Source: Verrucomicrobiota bacterium
GTDB taxonomy: Bacteria; Verrucomicrobiota; Verrucomicrobiia; Limisphaerales; UBA8199
Reading direction: 5' to 3'
Length of the DNA: 49,480 nucleotides
Assembly (NCBI GenBank): GCA_003176045.1
Contig: PSRM01000330.1
Coordinates: 1 to 49,480, forward strand
Shown: one piece after another, positions 7,531-18,200 of the stretch
How positions within the stretch are numbered: position 1 is the stretch's first letter
Layout: every line of letters starts with the position of its first letter
The notes under the pieces: generated by a model
Databases searched by the model: none
Told to the model about the DNA's origin: nothing
What the model saw: the letters and a program-made list of their open reading frames with translations, nothing else
Position numbers and translations under genes: made by a program

Positions 7531-8415
7531 CTAATACACCACTTTGTTCAAAGGATACTCTATGATCCCTTCCGCCCCTGCCGCCTTCAACGCCGGGATC
7601 AACTCGCGCACGGTGTGTTCGTCAATAATCGTTTCCACGGCGACCCAGCCTTTCTGGCTGAGATGAGAAATGGTGGGATTCCTAAGTGCGGGCAGCGTTG
7701 CCAGCAGTTGCCCCAGATTCTTTTGCGCGATATTCATCTTCAGGCCCACCTTCGCCTCCGCCTCCAATGCGCCTTTCAGCAGCAAGGCCAGGATCTCGAT
7801 CTTGCGCCGTTTCCAGGCATCCTTCCAGGATTGGTGGTTCGCGATGAGCCTGGGCGTTGAAACCAGCAGCGTGTCCACGATGCGCAGCTTGTTCGCCTTG
7901 AGCGAAGAGCCGGTTTCCGTTACCTCGACGATGGCATCCACCAACTCGTGGGCCTTGACCTCGGTCGCGCCCCACGAGAACTCGACCTCGGCTTTCACTT
8001 TATGTTTTCGCAAGTACTTCTTCGTGAGATTGACCACCTCGGTTGCGATTCGCTTTCCTCGCAGGTCTTTTACAGATTTGATCGCAGAATCCTCGGGCAC
8101 CGCCAGCACCCAGCGGGTCGGTTGGCGGGAGACTTTGCTGAACAAAAATTCTCCCACCTCGTGCACCGACGATCCATTCTCCTGGATCCAATCGTAGCCT
8201 GTGATGCCGCAATCGAAGAAACCATGCTCCACATACCGGCTGATTTCCTGGGAGCGAATAAGCCGGATATCCAACTCTTCGTCATCCACGTACGGCAGGT
8301 AGGACCGGCTGCTGACTGAAACATGGAAGCCGGCCTTAGCCATCTTCTCAATCGTGGCATCCTGCAGACTCCCTTTAGGCAAGCCCAGCCTCAGCACCTG
8401 TTTCTTTTTCGTCAT
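7531..8415 (-). CDS. hisG: ATP phosphoribosyltransferase, long form
   Basis: Catalyses the first step of histidine synthesis, joining ATP and PRPP to form phosphoribosyl-ATP, in the cytoplasm. The protein has 294 residues, the length of the long, self-sufficient form that does not need HisZ. Visible features are the N-terminal [11 protein letters not shown], the ATP/PRPP-binding segment [19 protein letters not shown] in the second lobe, and a C-terminal regulatory domain (from about residue 220: [13 protein letters not shown] to [13 protein letters not shown]) of the type that binds histidine for feedback inhibition. No other his gene is in the window, so the pathway is dispersed here. The ATG at 8415 gives the usual start. 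Confidence 0.95.
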   Translation of the reverse strand: MTKKKQVLRLGLPKGSLQDATIEKMAKAGFHVSVSSRSYLPYVDDEELDIRLIRSQEISRYVEHGFFDCGITGYDWIQENGSSVHEVGEFLFSKVSRQPTRWVLAVPEDSAIKSVKDLRGKRIATEVVNLTKKYLRKHKVKAEVEFSWGATEVKAHELVDAIVEVTETGSSLKANKLRIVDTLLVSTPRLIANHQSWKDAWKRRKIEILALLLKGALEAEAKVGLKMNIAQKNLGQLLATLPALRNPTISHLSQKGWVAVETIIDEHTVRELIPALKAAGAEGIIEYPLNKVVY

Positions 8416-8544
8416 TGGCCGCTGAGATTAGCGGCCCAAACAGGTTCTCGCTACTGAATTCCTCCGCCGGAAGGACCACTGACGACTGACCGAACAAAGT
8501 GCAACACAAAGTGCGGTGGGACTTTGCGTTAAATCGCGATTTCG

Positions 8545-11500
8545 CTAAGGCCCCAGCTTGAGTCGGTAAAATCTCCGCGCAAGATTCGTCGTGGTGTCCA
8601 CCATATCCGCTGAGCTATTGGTCATGGTGAATGAACCAATCTCTTTCCAGACCTGCAGATCGGAGGATTCCAGGATGATATAGTTGGATCCGAGTGTTCC
8701 CAGGAAAGTGAACTGGAATTGGCCGGTGCTGTAATGCTTGAGGCTGCTGGGCACGAAATAGGGATGCCCGTAGGGCAACACGGTCAAAGTTGCGGGCGTG
8801 CTGGTCAGCGATCCTGAGATGCAGCTCAGGCCAACACTGTAAGGTGCAGCATCGGAACTTTGCAGATTGGTGATGGTCAGATTCGCGGTCGCGCTGCCAA
8901 AAAGCCTTCCGCCATCGGTCAGATTCGTGCCGCTTCGCTGCCACGAGTAAGTGATCGGCATGGGGCCGACAGCCGCTACGCTGAATGTGACCGAGCCGCC
9001 GGAGAGACCGGTTTGGGTCTGCGGTTGCTGAGTAATCTGTAACGTCGACAGGTCATTGCCCAGATTAAGAGTCCATCCGTGCGCGATGGTGCCGCTGTCA
9101 TCGGCCGCGTCGTCCAGCACGTATAGCGACCAAGTGCCATTCGGACTGGTGCCGCGAAAACCATATAGGCCGCCGCCATAGGGACCAGTAGGCGCAGGCG
9201 AGGGGAAAGTATCACCTGTGCCCGGGCTCCCAGGGCGGTAACTCCCGGAAGCGAGAGCGCCAAATTCGCTAAGTCTAGCCGTCGCATTATCGTCGAACGT
9301 AAGATTCAGATTTGTTACGGGTTGTCCACCACCCGCGTCGGCCATGAGCACAACCGTTTGCCCCTGCGGCCCAGCCAGCAATGCTCCGACGTCATGCGGG
9401 TAGGTATGCCCGAATCCTTGCAGTGTCACAGTGACCTTTCCTACGACGCCCAATTGACCGGACAAGGTAATCGTTGAGGGATAGGGCGTGGCCTTGGCGT
9501 TGTCGTTGATCAGAATGAGATTTGTGTTCTGGAAGGTGTTGGTCAACACGACGCTGAGGGTAGCCACAGCGCTGGTCGCCATGTTGTACGTGTTGCTCAC
9601 CACGCAACTGTATTGGCTGCCGGACGCTGCGAGCGCCACGCTGTTGCTTGTATAGCTGGAGCCGGTCGCGCCGCTGATGGCGAGGCCATTGCGACGCCAC
9701 ATGTAACTCAACGGCGGAGTGCCCGAAGCCGTCACGGTGAATGTGGCGGTTCCTCCGATGGGCACGGTCTGACTTGCGGGAGGCGTTACGACCGCCGGAC
9801 CCTGCGCCAGAAGCGTGTGCAGCACGAGATTTCCTGCTTGCCCACCCCAGCCCGCGGCCTCAACGAAGTACGTGGTGTTCGATGTCGCCGCCAGGAACAA
9901 CTGGGACGTGCCGCCCGCCTGATCGTTGCAGGCAACCTGAGTCAAGGTCCCGCAACTGCCCGTGTAAACGCCAAGCACCGTCTCGTAATCGCTGCCCGTT
10001 GTGTCCAGGGCCAGGTAACCATTGGTTGGGGCGGTGTAGCGATACCAGATCCCGTTTGCGGAACTAGTCGCGCACGAAGGACTCGAGTCTCCCGTCGAGG
10101 TTGCGCCCAAACTGGACTGGCTATTGGTGGAAGCGTTGCCGGAGATGAGTGTCGCTCCACTACACTGGTCGTTGGGAACTGTGCTGATGGTGAAGTTCAG
10201 GTGAAAGGCCAGATTTCCTGTCGCACCGTTGTTGCCGCCGGCCAGGAAGTAGTAGTTAGTCCCAGCAGTCGCCAAAATGCTGACTCGTGAATTGGTATTG
10301 GTTCGATTGAGCATGTCGTTGCACAGAAGCGGGGTGAGGCCGCCGCATGCGCCAGAGTACCCTGCTAAAACGGTATCGAAATCACTACCGACTGTGTCTG
10401 CTTCAACCACTCCGTTGATCGAGGGGGTGTAGGTGTACCACACGCCGTTGCTCAGCCCGGCACAAGTTGGAGCGGAGTCACCCACCGACGTCGCCTTGGC
10501 CGTGGATTGTGCGTGAGTATAGCTGGTGTTCGTGATCAGCAGCGCGCCGGCGCATTGATCATTGGTAGGAGGTCCCTCGACAAATGAAAGATGAAAGACC
10601 AGGTTCCCAACCTGCCCGCCTTTGCCTCCGGCCATGATATAGTAGGTTACGCCGGCCACGACTGCGTTACTGACCTGCGAAGTCACCCCGCTCGCGGTAT
10701 CATCATTGCAGCCGATTTCTGTAAGTCCTGTGCATCCGCCCGAATAAACCGCCAGCACGGTGTCAAAGCTGCTGCCGAATGTGTCCACGGTCATGGTTCC
10801 GCCGTTGCCGCCGGCTGGGGGCGTGTACTGATACCATACGCCATTGCCGAAATTGCTCTGACAACTGGGTGTGGGATCACCCGTGGATGTAGCCGTGAGT
10901 GTGGACTGGGAGTTGGTGTACGGGGCATTGGCCACAACGAGCGCTCCGCCGCATTGGTCATTGGCCAGCGTGGTGGAACTAAAGGTCATGTGAAAAGTCA
11001 GGTAACCGGTGGCTGAATTGTAGCCTCCGGCCAGAAAGTAATAATTGGTCAGCGCGCTGGCCAGGAAGCTCACCTTGGAATTGTTATTTGTGGCATTCAA
11101 ATCGTCGTTGCACGCCACCTGGGTCAGGTTCGTGCATACTCCCGCGTAAGCCGCCAGAACTGTGTTGAAATCGCTTCCCAGCGTGTCCGCAAAAATGACT
11201 CCACCCACCGAAGGTGTATAGGCATACCAAACGCCATTGCTGAGCGGGCCGCACGATGGCAGGGGATCTCCGATAGAAGTCGCGTGGGCAGTGGCGACGG
11301 TGTTCGTAAAACTGGTGGCTGATATAGCCAGCGCGCCCGAGCACTGGTCGTTGGGCGGCGGCCCTTCAGTGAAGGCCAGGTGAAATTGCAAATTTCCGTA
11401 GGCTCCGCCCTCATAACTTCCCGCGACCATGTAGTAGGTGGTCCCCGCTGAGACGGGCATGTTGACCAACGACGTGAGTATGACGTTGGGCTGAACATCA

Positions 11501-12276
11501 TCATTACAAGCCGCTTCGCTCAACGCGCCGCAAGTGCCGGTATAGATTGCCAGCACCGTGTCATAATCGCTTCCCAGCGTGTCCACCACTATCGAGCCGT
11601 CCTTCGGAGGCGTAAATTTATACCAGACCCCATTCCCGAAATTCTGCGGCAAGGTGCACGCCGTGGTGCCATCATCGGTTGACGTCGCACCCGCCGTTGA
11701 TTGAGCATTGGTGTAAGTCAATGTCGAAATCAGGATTGCGCCCGCGCACAAGTCATTGGCCAGGAGGTTCGTCGTGAATGTGGAGTGCAGCACCAGATGG
11801 CCGCTCGTCCCGTCCAATCCGCCTGCCAGGATAAAGTAATTCGTGCCGGTGTGGACCTGGATGCTCACTCGTGAAGTGCCGTCCGCCGCGGCGTCATCGT
11901 TGCAGCCTTCCAGAGTCAGACTCCCGCACGCGCCGCTAAACAAAATGAGCGTCGTATCAAAATCGCTGCCAAAGGTATCCACAATCAACGCCCCGTTGGT
12001 CGGCGCAGTGTAACGGTACCACACTCCCCGGCTGAAATTTTGAATGCACGACGGCACGTCGCTAAATCCTGTCGCGTTGGTCGTGTACTGGGCATTAGTA
12101 TAGCTGGGCGTGGTAATCACGGTGGCGTTCGTGCATCCCACATCCTGTTCCCCGCGCGCCGCAAAGCAAACAAGCAGCGTCCCCGCAAGCGCTCCCCAGC
12201 TCTTCTTCTTAAGCTTAATCTTTCTCTTAGTAATCCCTATCTCAGCTCTCCGTGTGTTATCGCTGTCGGTACTCAT
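8545..12276 (-). CDS. Large secreted protein: six tandem beta-domains, Ig-like domains, P-domain
   Basis: A 1243-residue exported protein. After a basic N-terminus and a hydrophobic segment (WGALAGTLLVCFAARG) come six copies of a domain of about 130 residues. Each has NDQCxGA near its start, then GVWYxYTP, VDTxGSDFDTVLAVY, two Cys around the last of these, a CNDD and a YFLAGG. They are followed by an Ig-like domain (about 790-880), a proprotein-convertase P-domain-like module (about 890-1050; DVGALLAGPQGQ, NGTWSLYVLDDAADDSG), a second Ig-like domain and a C-terminal sorting-like segment ending ARRFYRLKLGP. No catalytic domain is visible, so adhesion or glycan binding is the likely role. The repeats alternate in two types (see findings). 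It is next to hisG but unrelated to it. Confidence 0.85.
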   Translation of the reverse strand: MSTDSDNTRRAEIGITKRKIKLKKKSWGALAGTLLVCFAARGEQDVGCTNATVITTPSYTNAQYTTNATGFSDVPSCIQNFSRGVWYRYTAPTNGALIVDTFGSDFDTTLILFSGACGSLTLEGCNDDAAADGTSRVSIQVHTGTNYFILAGGLDGTSGHLVLHSTFTTNLLANDLCAGAILISTLTYTNAQSTAGATSTDDGTTACTLPQNFGNGVWYKFTPPKDGSIVVDTLGSDYDTVLAIYTGTCGALSEAACNDDVQPNVILTSLVNMPVSAGTTYYMVAGSYEGGAYGNLQFHLAFTEGPPPNDQCSGALAISATSFTNTVATAHATSIGDPLPSCGPLSNGVWYAYTPSVGGVIFADTLGSDFNTVLAAYAGVCTNLTQVACNDDLNATNNNSKVSFLASALTNYYFLAGGYNSATGYLTFHMTFSSTTLANDQCGGALVVANAPYTNSQSTLTATSTGDPTPSCQSNFGNGVWYQYTPPAGGNGGTMTVDTFGSSFDTVLAVYSGGCTGLTEIGCNDDTASGVTSQVSNAVVAGVTYYIMAGGKGGQVGNLVFHLSFVEGPPTNDQCAGALLITNTSYTHAQSTAKATSVGDSAPTCAGLSNGVWYTYTPSINGVVEADTVGSDFDTVLAGYSGACGGLTPLLCNDMLNRTNTNSRVSILATAGTNYYFLAGGNNGATGNLAFHLNFTISTVPNDQCSGATLISGNASTNSQSSLGATSTGDSSPSCATSSANGIWYRYTAPTNGYLALDTTGSDYETVLGVYTGSCGTLTQVACNDQAGGTSQLFLAATSNTTYFVEAAGWGGQAGNLVLHTLLAQGPAVVTPPASQTVPIGGTATFTVTASGTPPLSYMWRRNGLAISGATGSSYTSNSVALAASGSQYSCVVSNTYNMATSAVATLSVVLTNTFQNTNLILINDNAKATPYPSTITLSGQLGVVGKVTVTLQGFGHTYPHDVGALLAGPQGQTVVLMADAGGGQPVTNLNLTFDDNATARLSEFGALASGSYRPGSPGTGDTFPSPAPTGPYGGGLYGFRGTSPNGTWSLYVLDDAADDSGTIAHGWTLNLGNDLSTLQITQQPQTQTGLSGGSVTFSVAAVGPMPITYSWQRSGTNLTDGGRLFGSATANLTITNLQSSDAAPYSVGLSCISGSLTSTPATLTVLPYGHPYFVPSSLKHYSTGQFQFTFLGTLGSNYIILESSDLQVWKEIGSFTMTNSSADMVDTTTNLARRFYRLKLGP

Positions 12277-12541
12277 ACGTAATGGTGTAGTGGTAATTGC
12301 GGATCATGCTTCGCGTTGGGTCTATCATATTCCGTCACCGCGGTAAAGTAATTTCAATCCGGTTTCCGCACGTCAAGCATCCGTACTTATACGGGTACGG
12401 CAATGCTCTTGACCCGATTCCCCAACCGCGCGAGGAGAGGGTTCTGGGTTCGGGGTTCAGGAAACTCAGGCTCGGCCTGGGAATGCGGGCATCTTGCTGG
12501 CGCTCAACACGCGGGGCGTATTTTGCGCCTAGCACCGTTCA

Positions 12542-12648
12542 GGAGCGCGGCCTTTAGGCCGCTTCAACGTGGTTGGCGAACTCAACGTGACGGGTACCCT
12601 GGCGTTCCCTCGAGTTCGGATCATGAAGCGGCCTAAAGGCCGCGCTCC
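12542..12648. repeat. Perfect 25-base inverted repeat, family D
   Basis: The left arm 12542-12566 and right arm 12624-12648 are exact complements over 25 bases. Each arm also contains its own palindrome, GCGGCCTTTAGGCCGC (left) and GCGGCCTAAAGGCCGC (right). A relative with arms beginning GGAGCGCGGC and ending GCCGCTTCA lies at 20875-20980. The pattern is that of REP/BIME elements. Confidence 0.85.
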
Positions 12649-12660
12649 CGGGCGGTGGCT

Positions 12661-12700
12661 CAGTTTTCAATTTCCAATTTTCAATTTCCGATTTTCAATG
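12661..12700. repeat. 14-base (2 x 7) tandem array
   Basis: TTTTCAATTTCCAA, TTTTCAATTTCCGA and TTTTCAATGG follow one another. The period is 14, twice the 7-base unit seen elsewhere in the window. Confidence 0.75.
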
Positions 12701-12710
12701 GTAGCGCACG

Positions 12711-15014
12711 ATGGACGCCGCGCCTGATCCGAGCCCCGACTCGACCCTGAACCCGGAACCCTCTCGCTTCGCCGACCAGCCTGCGCTCCTGTGCCGGCTG
12801 CTCGTCTATATCGTGGCGCCTCTTCTAACTGGCCTCCTGGTCAGCAGCCGCGGTCTGCACGGGGACGGGGTCTATCCGATAGATAACGGCGACGAACCTG
12901 CCGAGACGTTCATTGAGGTTCCGATGGCCCAGCACTGCCTGGCCTCAGGGGACATACTAAAAATCAATCTCTTCAACAACTTTGGCACTCCGCTCCTGGG
13001 GGACCCTGTCGCCTATCCTTACGCGCTGCACGCCTGGACCTATGCTCGGTTTCGGCCCGTTGTGGCGATGATGATCAATAAGTTCGCGCTCTCGACGCTA
13101 ACGATGCTCGTTTTGACACTTTTCTTTCGGCGCTATTTCGGACCGCTTATCTCGTCGTTCTGCGCCTTCCTGGCCTTTTCCAGCCCTGCGTTTTTCTATT
13201 TCATGAATAATCACCCCCACCAGGGCGCGCTCTTTTATTTCTGCCTGGTGCTTCTTTCACTGAGGTGGCTGCTCGATTCATCAGGGCGCAGTGCCTCGTC
13301 CTCGTTCTCGAATCCCTCATCCCCCGACTCACTCACCCACTCACCCACTTTCCCGCGCTCAGTCCGCCGCTCACTGCTTACCCCGCTCTGCGTTTACGCC
13401 GCCTTCCTTGTCTTCCTCGTCAGCGTCGGCATCAACGGCGCCCTCTTCGGCCTGTGTTTTATCGGCGCGTACGCAGTATTGGTAACTCTAGCCAGGCGCC
13501 ACAGCCCCCTCTCACCACGAGCGCCCTCAGCCGGCAGACAAAGTGAAAGACAAAGCGCAAGACGAAGTGGGCGAAAGGGCGTGGTCAGTAATCCAAGGTC
13601 CATGGTTTGGGCGTTCGTCCTCTTTTTGGCCGCCTTCATCGCCGTGCACCCCCATTTCCTGGAGTTCTTCCGGCTGGCCGCCCAAAGCTCCCGAAAGAAC
13701 TTCGATTACCAACACTGGCTGGTCACGCCACCGTGGCAATTGCTCAAGGGTCTTTTTGTTTGGGCCGGAGAAGACCAGCACATTTTTGCCGCCACTTATT
13801 ATTCGATCCCCGTCAGCCTGTTTGTGGTCGCTGGGATTGGGCTGACGTGGCTGCAAAGCAGGGCAGGCATCCCGCCTGCCCCGAACGTGGTGGCGGAAGG
13901 CAGGCGAGACGCCTGCCCTGCTTTGAAAGAACAGTCTCTCCTCATGTTAGTTCTCGGCCTGCTTCCATTGGTGGGCGTGCTTTTCCTGCGACTTTTCCCC
14001 GACCTCGCAGCGAAGGTGCCACTCATGCGCAGCGTGAATTTGACCCGAATCCTCTGGTTCTCGGATATTTTCCTGATGCTGGCGGTGGGGGTGGCGATTA
14101 GCGCGATAGCTGGTCTCTTATTTGGGGCGAGTTCCACCGTCCGACTGGTCCGACCGGTCCGACCGGTCCGACTCATTTGCCAAGCAGCTTTCCTGGCTGC
14201 CATCGGCGTGACTATTTTTTTTCGTGCCCAGGTGCTGCACGAACTTGCCAACTGGTTCCTCGTGAGCGAACCGCTGACCGGCTTTCAACCACCCGAATTG
14301 TTGGATGAAATGAAGCCTTACACTCGTCTGGCTGCTGCCGTTGATCCTGTGCCCTGGGGACACGAAGCAAAGGCAGCCAGCCATAATGTGGTGGGAAGCT
14401 CGGCTCGCGCCATCACCTCCAATGAGACGCTGCGCAACTACCTGGCACAGCGAAGTCTCATTCAGGAAGGCTACGCCGGCATGACCTGGTTTTTCCGCCC
14501 CTCCTCGCCGAACTTGTTGGCTCCCTATGGAATTCGCTATTTCATCGCCCCGACCCTGGATGAGCAGATGAAGCAGTGGGGATGGAAGATAGTGGACATC
14601 AAAACCGCCCCGCATCCGCTGGACATGCGCCTGGTCCTGTACGAAAGCCCGTTGAACGCGACGCCGTTCAATTTTGTTTCGAAAGGTTTCGATTTCCTGC
14701 AGGACTATACGATTTCCGGGAACGAAATGAGGTTGAAAATCCCGGCCAACCGCGGTGGATCAACCCTCATTGCAACATTCCTCTATCAACCCGGCTGGAA
14801 GGTTTATGCGGATGGACAGCCCGTTACTATTAAAGCCTGGGGGGAAATTTTTGTGTCCTTCAGGGTCCCTCCTGCGAACAAAGAACAGGCTGTGCTGCTC
14901 AAATACGAACCTTACACCAACGCCTATCTGATCGGTTCTGTAATCGTCTCCCTTATTGCGGGTGCCTTCGTCTGTTGGTTTCACGGTCGCTGCTCAAAAA
15001 GCTTATTCGGCTAA
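12711..15014 (+). CDS. Polytopic membrane protein, YfhO-like
   Basis: A 767-residue inner-membrane protein with about ten hydrophobic segments followed by a C-terminal non-membrane domain (from about residue 560) and a final helix. The C-terminal part, with FLYQPGWKVYADGQPV and FVSFRVPPANKEQAVLLKYEP before the last helix, resembles the beta-domain of YfhO-family proteins, which help attach sugars to cell-wall polymers. The N-terminal part has YPIDNGDEPAE in the first extracytoplasmic loop, where GT-C glycosyltransferases keep acidic residues. Odd: four inter-helix loops are encoded by unrelated repeats (near 13290-13370, 13535-13570, 13854-13925 and 14139-14172), all in frame. The family call is moderate; the donor and acceptor are unknown. 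The ATG at 12711 follows a tandem array directly, with no clear ribosome binding site. Confidence 0.65.
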   Translation: MDAAPDPSPDSTLNPEPSRFADQPALLCRLLVYIVAPLLTGLLVSSRGLHGDGVYPIDNGDEPAETFIEVPMAQHCLASGDILKINLFNNFGTPLLGDPVAYPYALHAWTYARFRPVVAMMINKFALSTLTMLVLTLFFRRYFGPLISSFCAFLAFSSPAFFYFMNNHPHQGALFYFCLVLLSLRWLLDSSGRSASSSFSNPSSPDSLTHSPTFPRSVRRSLLTPLCVYAAFLVFLVSVGINGALFGLCFIGAYAVLVTLARRHSPLSPRAPSAGRQSERQSARRSGRKGVVSNPRSMVWAFVLFLAAFIAVHPHFLEFFRLAAQSSRKNFDYQHWLVTPPWQLLKGLFVWAGEDQHIFAATYYSIPVSLFVVAGIGLTWLQSRAGIPPAPNVVAEGRRDACPALKEQSLLMLVLGLLPLVGVLFLRLFPDLAAKVPLMRSVNLTRILWFSDIFLMLAVGVAISAIAGLLFGASSTVRLVRPVRPVRLICQAAFLAAIGVTIFFRAQVLHELANWFLVSEPLTGFQPPELLDEMKPYTRLAAAVDPVPWGHEAKAASHNVVGSSARAITSNETLRNYLAQRSLIQEGYAGMTWFFRPSSPNLLAPYGIRYFIAPTLDEQMKQWGWKIVDIKTAPHPLDMRLVLYESPLNATPFNFVSKGFDFLQDYTISGNEMRLKIPANRGGSTLIATFLYQPGWKVYADGQPVTIKAWGEIFVSFRVPPANKEQAVLLKYEPYTNAYLIGSVIVSLIAGAFVCWFHGRCSKSLFG
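13535..13570. repeat. 12-base array inside membrane protein gene
   Basis: GACAAAGTGAAA, GACAAAGCGCAA and GACGAAGTGGGC units, the same family as 199-233, are read as RQSERQSARRSGRK, a basic loop. Confidence 0.75.
13854..13925. repeat. Palindrome, family E, inside membrane protein gene
   Basis: The arms 13854-13880 and 13899-13925 match at 25 of 27 positions and share CAAAGCAGGGCAGGC. Read in frame, the element gives SRAGIPPAPNVVAEGRRDA, lying between two hydrophobic segments. Confidence 0.8.
14139..14172. repeat. 9-base array (GGTCCGACC) inside membrane protein gene
   Basis: Nearly four units of GGTCCGACC, read in frame as the loop TVRLVRPVRPVRL. A 9-base unit leaves the frame unchanged whatever the copy number. 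Confidence 0.8.
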
Positions 15015-15037
15015 CTCGGATATTTCACGCCCCGGGA

Positions 15038-15107
15038 CGCCGGGTGAGGGCACCCGGCCTACAGGAGCACCGGTTTTCCTTATAGGTCGCGTGTCCTCAC
15101 GCGGCGC
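15038..15107. repeat. REP-like palindrome, family A
   Basis: The arms GCCGGGTGAGGGCACCCGG and CGCGTGTCCTCACGCGGCG are the third copy of the family seen at 1696 and 7235. It lies just past the end of the membrane protein gene, between two convergent genes. Confidence 0.75.
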
Positions 15108-15192
15108 TGAGTTGGCCTTCTCAGCGGGAGCTTTTCTTCCGGCAGCAGATCGCCCTTTTGCTGCCACAGTTAGAAACAAGCCAAACTCGATT

Positions 15193-15225
15193 CGAGGACG
15201 AGGACGAGAACGAGGACGAGGACGA
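15193..15225. repeat. 6-base array (GAGGAC)
   Basis: Five units of CGAGGA with one A/G variant, located three bases past the stop of the downstream minus-strand gene. The 15015-15228 gap holds only this array and the preceding palindrome. Confidence 0.75.
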
Positions 15226-15228
15226 TTC

Positions 15229-18200
15229 CTAATGGTTAAAAAGGAATCCGGCGCTATTAATCAGCGCCCACGAGAGGTCCTGGACGACCGTGAGGCGCTT
15301 GTTCTGGCTTTGGCGTGAGCTGGTTTTTGCGTCTTCGCGTAGTTGGACCAGATACGGATCGAGGCGAATGGGCTGCTCGGCGGTTTTCAGCGCGGTCTGC
15401 AATTCGGTGAGTTTGGGATCGGCGGCCAAGGGCTCGGAAGCTTTGGCGAGAGCGGCTTTGCGTTTCCAGAACTCCGCGTCTGACGAGCGATAGAAATCAA
15501 TAATAGCGGCGGACTGCTCGGCTGTGCGCTGGCCGGCGGGAGCGCGCACGGCCTGGGCAACCGGGCCGGGCAAACCGAAGTCGAGCGGATCAGCGGCATC
15601 CGTAACGTAAAGGCGGAACCGGCCCAGGAGGAAATCCGCGCCATAATGCTGCTGCAATACCAGGCGCAAGGAAAAGCCGTTCGTGGAGGAGATGGGCTTT
15701 TCGAGTTTGAAAGTGGCAGTGTGGCGCGGGACCCCGGGCGCCCCGGCTACAGCCCAGCCATTGCCACCAGGCTGGACCACTCCATCAATGGCCTGGGCAA
15801 CCGAGAAATCCGTTTGAGAAAAATCAGCCTTGGCTTCGGAGAATTTAGCGTTGGTCTTCGGCGCATTTGTGCCATTCGCCCATTCAAGCTTGATTTCGCT
15901 CAAGACAAAATTGCCATCGCCGGCGCGGCCCGGACCGAATTTGGGCAGCGTGTCATCCGGCAAGGTTTCGAGCATAACCCCGGTGATTTTCGTTAGAGGA
16001 GATTGGGCGAGGATTCGATAATCCGAAGGACTGCTGCCGGCGGAAGAGGTGATCGCGCCGTCATTATGCTTTTTCAGTTTCACTTTACCCGAGGCAGAGA
16101 GATTCTGCGGTTCAATCAATGCCCACGTCGTTTTGATCTCAGCGGAGTTATATTTTGTTTCGAATAGGGCGGCTTGAGCTGGGATTAACCGTTCGTATTC
16201 CTTGAGATCGCTTTCGCGCAGAGTGATTTCGGTTTGGCGGCGTGTGGCCAGTTCAGCGCGAAGGTTTTTGGTCATGTCATCGTAGGTGCCCAGTTCGGCC
16301 TTGGCTTTGGCCATGGCCGCGTCGCGCTGCTTGTTCAGATCGGCGATGGCTGGAGCGAATTTCTTTTCGAGACCACTCAGCTCGTTCGTAATTCTTACGT
16401 GGTCATCGTCCACTTCGGTTAGCAGCGCCAGTGTATTTGTGGTTTCAGAATCTGTAGGAGGCCGGTTGAGAACGCGCAGAAAAACTTCACTAATGAGCTT
16501 GCGGTCATCTTTCTCGGTCTCGACCAGTTTCGATAAAGCATTAGTGGGCCCGTTGATGGCACTGGAGATGGTCGAACCGCTCAGAAGTGCCATGACCGAG
16601 CCAAGGCGGATGTCGCTGCTGCGCTCGCACTCGCACGCGCTCTGACGCGCCGGACGGCCGAGCGTGGCCAGCAGGCCGCTGGATGTGTCCGTGGCGGCGT
16701 CCGCGAGTTGAGAGGCTCGCTCACCGGGTTTTTGCCCCGGAAATTGCGAGGTGCTGCCAGTGACGCGGAAAACAGCATCATAAAGAGTTTCGGCCGGCAG
16801 CCGGCGCGCGATCGCATGCGAATAATTGATCTTATCGTCTTCGTTCCATTTGTTCGGGCGGATGGAAAGCTGGTAGGTGCGCGATTTGCAGATGAGCAGC
16901 ATCAGGTGGCGCACGTTGAAGCCACTGTCAATGAACTCGCGAGTGAGGTATTCGAGCAGCGCCGGGTTCCGGGCCGGATTGCCCGCGCGCGTATCGTCCA
17001 GCGGCTCGATAATGCCGGTGCCGGTCAGGTAACCCCAGAGCCGGTTGGCGTAGCTGGAGGCGAAATAGCGGTTGTCGGGCGAGGTAATCCATTCGGCGAG
17101 TTGTTGGCGGCGGGAAGAATTTATGATTTCTGATTTCTGATTTATGATTTGGTCCGCATTGGAGGATGTGCTCGAAGGTTCGGTCACAAGCATGACCGGC
17201 ACTCGGTCAGGGCGCGTTGCCGAATCGGGGTGTTTGGAGGTGGAGGACGATACGGGATAGGGAAACACTGGAGGGGATATCTTCCCGGTCCGATCATGTT
17301 TCACTTCGCCTTCTTTGGCATCTGAGATGACTTCAAATAACGGCTTTGCGCTCTCGACATCTGTTCCACCGACTTTTTTGCCTTCGCTCTTTGGATCTTC
17401 CTTGAGCGAAACCTGGGCGAAGTAGGCGGCCAGATGATAGTATTGGTCCTGGGTCCAGCGTTCGAAGGGATGGTCGTGGCACTTGTTGCAATTGAACCGC
17501 GTAGCCAAAAACAGGTGCGTGGTATTTTCCATCGCCTCCGATGGAGTACGAAGGATTTTCCAATAGCTAGCAGCCGGATTCTCGCGGTTCGAACCGGACG
17601 CGGTCAGTACTTTGCGCGCAAACTGGTCGTACGGGGTGTTTGTTTGAATCTCGCTGCGAATCCACGCGCGAAACGCTTCGGCTCCTTCACTTCCGAGAAA
17701 CTTGCTGTTGCACTGGAGGAGGTCAGCCCATTTATTGGCCCAGAAATCCACATAGTCAGAACTGCCCACCAGCCGATCTACAACGGCATCGCGCTTAACG
17801 CGGGTTTCTCGTTTGTCGTCCAGAAAAGAGCGAATGTCTTCGACCGATGGCGGCAATCCCGTCAGGTCCAGATAGACCCGGCGGATGAACTCGAGATCGG
17901 TGCAAAGCTCAGAGGGCTCGATCTTCATGCGTTTCCATTTGGCAGCCACTAACTCATCAATCCGCCCCCAGGTCGGCGGCTCACGCCAAACGAACCCGGT
18001 CCGATCGCCCATCACTGTGAGGGTGGTCGCTGCATAGTTGCCTTCGTAACGCGCCAAAACCGGCGCTTCACCGCGTCGCAAGGTCGTGAGGAGCCCCACT
18101 GAATCATTCGTGGCGACATCTGTGTTGCCGCTTTGGATAAACGCCTCGGCCGTGACATCGCGCGCGGCGCCATCGCCATAAGTGGCCACGACGCGCATTT

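Larger units (their letters stand above)
12277..12710. other. Divergent intergenic region with repeats
   Basis: Lies between the start of the secreted protein (minus strand) and the start of the membrane protein (plus strand), so it must hold both promoters. I see no confident -35/-10 pair. It contains the perfect inverted repeat at 12542-12648 and the tandem array at 12661-12700, which ends only 11 bases before the membrane protein's ATG. Confidence 0.6.
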
